NCBI GenBank assembly: GCA_029204225.1
Contig: CM055104.1
Location: 21,604,658 to 21,668,657 of the forward strand
DNA: 64,000 nucleotides
Source: Diphasiastrum complanatum
Taxonomy: Eukaryota > Streptophyta > Lycopodiopsida > Lycopodiales > Lycopodiaceae
Direction of reading: 5' to 3'
A program made the translations under genes and the position numbers. The notes under the pieces are model-generated. The model ran no database searches and was not told the DNA's origin. It saw only the letters and a program-made list of their open reading frames with translations. Every line of letters starts with the position of its first letter. The stretch's first letter is position 1. This document shows positions 57,851-64,000 of this stretch, piece by piece.

Positions 57851-60800
57851 ATTTCGCTCGTAACGCATGAGAGTTGTCAGTGTGCAAGGAGTATGCACCA
57901 TGTCACTTGTTCTTGGACCTAGTTGATGATGTCAATTTTCAAAAAGGTCAACTTGGTTTAACCTTTTGTCTTGGATCCCCTTCAGCTGCAGATCTGAGCT
58001 CAATAACTTCGTCTTGCATTCGAACTCTCTTTTGTACTTAGATTTCTATTTCCTGTATGTGGCTCTAGAACGCTTCATGAAGGTTCAAGTAAACACATGT
58101 ACATGATACATGTGTAGCTGGGTGGAATCAAAATCCAGTCCTCAAGGAGGAGGGCACTATTAAGCAACTAATGGTGATTATATACAACCTTGCCAAGCCA
58201 TTTATGAAGTTGGGCTCCTTAGAAGTCAGTACATAGTGGTTGGGATTTGTGCTTGCACCTTTCCGGTGGCAGTCAACAACTCTACACATACGCCCCATTG
58301 TGATGGACTTCACTATTCCTTATAGAAAATGTTGCAATCGTATTGTATTGATAATATTGTAAAATACTTGTATCAAAGAAATCATTGTCCAAAGTATGTG
58401 CCGAAGTAATACATGGAAAGTATAACCAATGATCAAAAGCTTGTTGATTATAAGAAACATTAAATGAAGACTTGAATATAGAGCACACAACTAAAGCACG
58501 TGATAAGACTTTATGACAACAACAAAGAGATACGATGCCAATTGTATATATGAAGAGAAGTAAATATACTCCAAGCCAACATGATAGGTTCAGAATCCCA
58601 AGTCAGAGAAGCAAGAACTAGCTCATAGCATGCAAACAAATCCCAAGCTAAGTTTTTTGGACCATGAATGTAATTGTAGTAATAATGTTAAAATATCAAG
58701 TTGTATTTAGAGCATAGGGTAGAACTAATGTTATTTCTTTTTTTCATATGATTGTAAAGTGGGTGTGCATGAAAGACACCTATCACTAGTAGAACTCTTA
58801 CTAGTTCTATACTTTAGTTCTAGAGATGAATAGCATGTGGTAGACACATAATAAAGTAGATAGAAAGTTAGTTTTACTTATACAAGCTATTTTTCTTGTA
58901 ACTCTACAAGCTGCATTGAGTTGAGTAGAGACAATAAAAGAGCAGGTTGTGCTATCTATTATGAGGCAATAATAGCAAATGGCTCAATTTATGCACATAG
59001 GGCCCAATATAGTCATGCAAGCCTTCGAATAGAATTCCAAATGGATTCATAATAGACTAGATAAATGAGCAAGGGCACAACATTAATCAGATTAGCACAC
59101 TAAAGTTGTACTATTGTAGTGTTGACTATCAAAGGGTAGGTTAATCATGGCTTGAAAGTGACACAATAGTAGATAACAATGACATCAACTATGTTAGATT
59201 GTCAGCAAGAGTGGTGGTAAAGATTGACATAGGATTGATGACGAAAGTGTTGTACAATAAAGAGTGCTTTGTATGTATCTTTGAGATGTTGAATGCTCAT
59301 TGTCTTTCTTCAAATGCTTTAAACTTTGATTTCTCTAATTTGTAGGTACCAATTTTGTAATCTATAAAAGATGTGTTGATCACTATCTCCCTATATCCAA
59401 ATGCATGATTGTACTACATAATTCGTGCTTGCTCGTGGGGGGATAGAAAAAGTCCCTTATGTGATTTTTGATGGAGTCTCTCTGTCATTAGGTGCCGTCT
59501 TATTGGACCCATTGATTGGTTGGGGTGTAGTTGTGCATGCTTGCAAGATAATCGAAAGATTTTTGTGTTGGGATGGATAATGACATGACCATTTTGCATA
59601 TCGTAACAAGAAAATACTATAAGATTTCTTGGAGCACTCTAAATTGGTTCCTATGCATAGATGGTTGGGTGTTTAGACTCATTGGACGACTTCATGTGCA
59701 TGTGGGAGAATATAGTGAACATTTTTTCAAATGAGATTTTGTCCTAGGATGACGTTGATTCCAGTGAGGAGAAGCTAGAGGATTTGAATCTAGATGACTA
59801 TAAAGATTGGTGAGATATTCATATATAGTCACAATTGTACAGTGTTTGGGTTATTACACTACTTAATCATGCGTAGACTCTATCACTTGGCAAATTGCAA
59901 GAATAAGGTGTGAGTTGAAGTGAGGAATGATGTTATCAATTCACTCGAGCTAGTACGTCACAAAAGATGAACTGCATTTCAAACCCTATGATGATTCGTG
60001 TGACTATTGATTACTTGTTGCTTGGAGAGTCTCAAATTCATACAATGGACTATAAAGCATGCTAAACTTTTATGTCTAACTATTACGACCCTAACTTGGG
60101 GTAATTGAGTGTAATTAGCTAGGGCCTAGTATAACTTAGTTGGTACAAGATCTATGGCCAAGAGATATGCTTAGTGGTTACAACTATGACTCTAAGTTAA
60201 GAGTGGGTCCTAGGAACACTAGAATGGACATGCATGAGGAGTTGTTAATCTTGTAACCATTCTTGGGAATGGCTTGGCTTGTGGCTACATAAGAGTGCTG
60301 GATGACATGAGTTTTGTCATTCTATGGTTCCCTAGCTAGCATGTTGGACTATAGGATGGTCCTCCTGGATCTAGGTGTGGCTCAACCCTATTGGGAGGTG
60401 GTCTATGTGGTATGGGATGCCATAGTCATGTCCTAGATGAGAGACTTTGGATGTTGTCATGAGATAACTCCTAATTGGAGGTGAGTGTATTGACAATGTC
60501 TATGCTCTATGTGAAAATTGGCAAATATAAATTTGATAAACAAATAGTTTATTGTACATTTTGTAATCCACATGTGAGGAATAGGCCTAGGGTAGTTAGG
60601 TCCTAATCATAGGAGTTAGATAGGAAGTTTGGTCAAGTTTCCTATAATTTAGGAGCTACCTCCAAAAAACAAAGAAGTTGGTGTTGATCTAACTACCATA
60701 GATGGTATACCTATTGATTAGGTCAAATTGACTTGAGTAGGTCAACCTAATGACTTTTTGGTACACAAACAGGTCTTGTATCTGCTCAGCTAGCCAAGGA

Positions 60801-61215
60801 TAAGATCCTCTTTGTACTTGCAAATCATTCAATCAATGTGGATCATGATTTTGGAGCACTTGACAATTTTGAGTTTTTTACACCATTTGTGTTGAGATTT
60901 TTTGATGTGAATGCAATCCAAACTAGTAAAGTTGATTGTCTATTATTAGGCCATACAAAAAAACTGTACGTCACGTGTGAGGTCGTTCTATAGTGTTTTG
61001 ATCAAAATTAGATTGTTCTTGCTTGATTAGATTAAAATTGCCAATCCAGATTTGAGTGCTAGTTTTGCAATAGATTCATTAACTAAGTATCCAATCACCC
61101 TTGAGAAACTTTTGTAGATCCATGTAGGGTCCACACTTATATGTGCCTCTGTTAAAATTGAAAAACAATCCATATTGATTTCTTGGCTTGCTACAAATGT
61201 TGTACCATGCAAGTA
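57851..61215. other. Intergenic, no recognised gene
   Basis: AT-rich sequence with short ORFs only. A run at 59730-59815 is Asp/Glu-rich when translated, resembling the acidic tail of hAT transposases, but nothing upstream supports it. Confidence 0.4.
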
Positions 61216-61683
61216 TGTAGCTCATTAATGCAAAATGCCAAGTTTGGCCTACATAGAACTGGAGCTACATGGTTATGTATTATCTAGTTTGATAAATGCA
61301 ACTTGCATATAGTTTGTAGACATAGAATTAGCATGATTATGCTTGTAGAAACTCGTGGCAACTCACATGCATTAATTGTAAGTGATCCATAGTGACATGC
61401 AAGGCATGCACAAAGTTTAATGGACACATGCATGATGATTTGGACATTTCTAGTTAGAACTAGTACACTTGTAAAAAGTTGGTAGAATTTCATGCATGAC
61501 AAGTGACAAATGTCACATAAACTCTAGATGTCATTTTGGAATGGATAGATATGGTTCTACCTGGAGCTACCTCAATCTCCATAAATATGTGTAGCTCTCC
61601 ACACAATCAACGATGAAGAACCAAAGTTTTGTAGCTATCTCATGTCATTTTGGATCTAAAAAAATATTGCTTGTTATCTCTCT

Positions 61684-61762
<79 letters not shown>

Positions 61763-61994
61763 ACTCGTGTTGAGGCTAATGCCCATACATTGAAATCTTG
61801 TATTTTTTCATTCTTTGTATCATTGCTATTATATTCTGTTGATTAGCATGCTAGATTGTGGATTAGCCATTTCTTCAGAACTAGATTTTGTTAATCAATC
61901 TAGAATCAGGTTATAGTGCCAATCACAAAGCTTAATTAAGATCAGTCACTCTTGTGGACATTCCCCACACGTGTGAATTCTGGAAATTTTGTCA
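61216..61994 (+). mobile_element. 5' LTR of right copia element (779 bp)
   Basis: Runs TGTAGCTC to TTTTGTCA, immediately before the PBS. Homologous to the left LTR (821-1551) on the opposite strand. TATAAATATGTGTAG-like text near 61579-61593 lies close to where a TATA box would be. A (CT)38 microsatellite lies downstream of it. Confidence 0.82.
61686..61761. repeat. (CT)38 microsatellite within LTR
   Basis: An uninterrupted CT dinucleotide run of 76 bp. The equivalent place in the left LTR has only a short GA-rich tract. Confidence 0.97.
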
Positions 61995-62006
61995 TGGTAT
62001 CAAAGC
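61995..62006 (+). other. Primer binding site of right copia
   Basis: TGGTATCAAAGC, one base from canonical. Confidence 0.85.
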
Positions 62007-62748
62007 CACATTAAGCTTTGCATGCTAACAACTCTGATTGTACAAGAAACTGAGAGCTAAATCGAGCAAAAAAACAGTTTTGCACTTTGTCTAACCCTTC
62101 TCTGAAGTGTATTTGGATCAAATCGGACTTGAACTGAATTTTTAGACCTGAATTGAGGAAGAACGGAATTTTGAAATTCCGCACGTGTGAAAATCAGAGT
62201 TTTTCAATCCCTTTGTTCTTCTTACTTATAGATCCAAAGATAGCAGGAAAGCATTTGATCTGTACTTTTCATAGAAATTGAAATCAAATCAATCTGATGT
62301 GTCTAGCAAGAGTTATAAGTTCTTAAAGAGGATAGGGATAGGTCCAAAATCCAAGTGACAGTATTTTGATTTGATTCGATTATACTTTGTTCTGAATCCA
62401 TTGTTTTGAGCATCCAACACAAGAAACTGTAGATCAAGACTGAGTTTGAAGTATTTGAACACCCTTGAGCCTTATGAGTGTCAATAGTATTTTCTTTTGA
62501 AGCATTTCACACGTGCCAAAAGTAGGATTCAAACCAGTCAAAGTGTCTCAAACCACTTTTTGTGTCTAATCTAGATAACTTGTCTTGTTGAATATTTGAG
62601 ATTCATTTCATATATAGTTGCAAGTGTTTCACATAGGAAGGTAGTTCAACCTTGAAAATACCTATAGTGAAAGAGAGCAGCAACTCTAAGTCTGATAGGA
62701 ACAAGCTCAAATATATTTCAATCCAATAACTAAGAAGTCTTCATTATA
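62007..62748 (+). mobile_element. Leader of right copia element
   Basis: Non-coding region between PBS and gag ATG, homologous to 1-808 in reverse orientation. A stretch around 62170-62195 (ATTCCGCACGTGTGAAAATC) is especially well conserved between copies. Confidence 0.8.
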
Positions 62749-63705
62749 ATGGCATCTCAAGGAGGATATCTTCTAGAAGCCAGTGAAAGACTAAACACTT
62801 CTAATTACTCAATTTGGAAGTTAAGAATGGAGTCTATTTTGATTCTCCAGGATGTAATGGATATTGTGCTTGGTGTTGAGGAGGAGCCTCAAGCACAGGT
62901 TGAAATTCCTAAATATAAGAAGAGAGCTAGAATGGCTCTACATTTCATTAAGATAAATGTATCTAATGAAATTTTGAGAGAGATAGGATCTTGCACTACA
63001 GCCAAAGAAGCTTGGGATGTACTAAAGACCATCTATAAAGCAAAGAATACTTTTAGAATACTCACTCTTAGGAATCAGATTTTCCAAAGTTTCCAAAGAA
63101 GTGAAGAGAGTGCATCTAACTATGTTCTGAGAGTTAAAGATTCACATAGAAAGCTTTCATGTGTTGGTGTTACCATTAACCAAGTTGAGCTAGTTCAAGT
63201 CATACTGAATGGCTTGAGAGATGACTATGATAATCTCGTTCAGTCTTTTGCTATTAAGGAGGAGTTACCTAATCTAGAAACTCTCCAAGGAATTCTTATT
63301 TTTGAAGAATCTAGACAGAGCTATAAACTCTCCAGGATGAACAAACTTGAACATGGTGGAAGTGACAAAGACCTCTTTGTCAAAGGCAAGCAGAAAGGAA
63401 GGAGTAAGAACCAATTCTCTCAAGAATACAACAAAGACAAAGCCAAAGATCGAGATCAAGATGGTGAAGAGGATGAAACATCTCATCCCTCTAACTCCAA
63501 AACCAAGAAGAAGAAAGTGAAGTGCTTCTTCTGTGGCAAAAAGAGGCACTATGCCTCTAATTGCTTTAAGAAGAAAAACCAACTCAAGCAAGCTAATCTC
63601 TCCAAAGAGATTGAAGAAGATTCTGTTGCAAGTGATGGAGAAGGATCACTTATGGTGTCCAGTTTTCTTCATCACCTTTCAAAAAAGATGGAGCTTGGTA
63701 CATAG
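62749..63705 (+). CDS. Copia gag (318 codons, intact)
   Basis: Starts MASQGGYLLEASERLNTSNY; the N-terminal domain and the gag core (TAKEAWDVLKTIYKAKNTFR, YVLRVKDSHRKLSCVGV, VILNGLRDDYDNLVQSF) are those of plant Ty1/copia gag (UBN2-like). A basic linker is followed by a CCHC zinc knuckle CFFCGKKRHYASNC (residues about 260-273) with all four ligands, and an acidic tail. Gag packages the RNA in virus-like particles. It ends in TAG at 63703-63705, overlapping the protease DSGA codons in another frame. This is the largest undamaged transposon ORF of the window. Confidence 0.88.
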   Translation: MASQGGYLLEASERLNTSNYSIWKLRMESILILQDVMDIVLGVEEEPQAQVEIPKYKKRARMALHFIKINVSNEILREIGSCTTAKEAWDVLKTIYKAKNTFRILTLRNQIFQSFQRSEESASNYVLRVKDSHRKLSCVGVTINQVELVQVILNGLRDDYDNLVQSFAIKEELPNLETLQGILIFEESRQSYKLSRMNKLEHGGSDKDLFVKGKQKGRSKNQFSQEYNKDKAKDRDQDGEEDETSHPSNSKTKKKKVKCFFCGKKRHYASNCFKKKNQLKQANLSKEIEEDSVASDGEGSLMVSSFLHHLSKKMELGT

Positions 63706-64000
63706 ACAGTGGAGCCTTTTCACATATGTGCTGTTCAAAGGAGTCATTTGACACAATCTTACCTTTCAAAGGACTCAAGAGATCTATTTACACAACTAAT
63801 GATCACGAGTGTCCAATAGAAGGAATTGGCAATATTCCATTGAAACTTGCTTCTTCAAAAGTTCTTGCACTTTCTAATGTTCTTTTCATTCCAAGACTTA
63901 TAAAGAACTTAATTAGTGTGAGAAAGTTGCTTGATAATGGCTGTGATGTAAAGTTCAACTCCAATACTTGTTTTATCAAGAGAAAAGATGAGATCCTTGC
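63650..64000 (+). CDS. Copia protease start (-1 frame relative to gag, runs off window)
   Basis: In the -1 frame the text continues through WYIDSGAFSHM (DSGA at 63705-63716, catalytic Asp present), IEGIGNIPLKLA, LSNVLFIPRLIKNLISVRKL, i.e. an intact copia protease up to the window end. Either a one-base indel near 63650-63690 disrupts a single gag-pol ORF, or the element uses a -1 shift. Confidence 0.82.

Noticed and set aside
61613-61846. Open frame with a long Ser-Leu repeat
   Set aside because: It is only the translation of the (CT)38 microsatellite in the LTR.

Overview
This is nuclear DNA of a land plant: spliced GT-AG genes, Ty1/copia elements, Ty3/gypsy chromoviruses with chromodomains, hAT and MULE remnants, and AT-rich non-coding DNA. 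Introns up to 14.5 kb suggest a large-genome lineage (gymnosperm, fern or lycophyte more likely than a compact angiosperm). The species cannot be fixed from this window.

One host gene can be reconstructed: RRP41, a core subunit of the RNA exosome, on the + strand. It has eleven exons from 14336 to 57506, all introns are GT-AG with matching phases, and they give a 244-residue protein, close to the roughly 240 residues usual for plant RRP41. Only 735 bp of 43.2 kb is coding. The rest is intron, much of it transposon. A GC-rich segment with a TGACGTCA palindrome lies just upstream, and a decayed copy of exon 1 sits inside intron 1.

Layout. 1-13960: 5' end of a copia element pointing out of the window, copia and gypsy fragments, a MULE transposase pseudogene with an hAT-like insertion, and small tandem arrays. 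13975-57506: RRP41. Intron 1 (9.0 kb) holds tandem repeats, a 152-bp hAT-type MITE, the exon 1 copy and a degenerate gypsy. Intron 4 (14.5 kb) holds a copia element nested in a related copia, then a gypsy mixed with hAT pieces. Intron 5 (10.3 kb) holds two minus-strand chromovirus gypsies and a 270-bp tandem duplication. Intron 9 (5.4 kb) holds a minus-strand copia that received a 300-bp MITE, a 182-bp insert and a complete 416-bp TRIM element. 57507-61215: no recognised gene. 61216-64000: LTR, leader, gag and start of protease of a copia of the same family as the one at the left edge, in divergent orientation.

The most unusual object is the TRIM at 54810-55225. Both of its 144-155 bp LTRs carry a 73-nt tRNA-like module with good Pol III A and B boxes. 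It has a PBS, a G-rich polypurine tract and an exact 5-bp target duplication. Nearly all transposon genes here are broken, often at catalytic residues. Two deletions carry short templated filler at the junction (a 26-bp direct copy and a 20-bp inverted copy).
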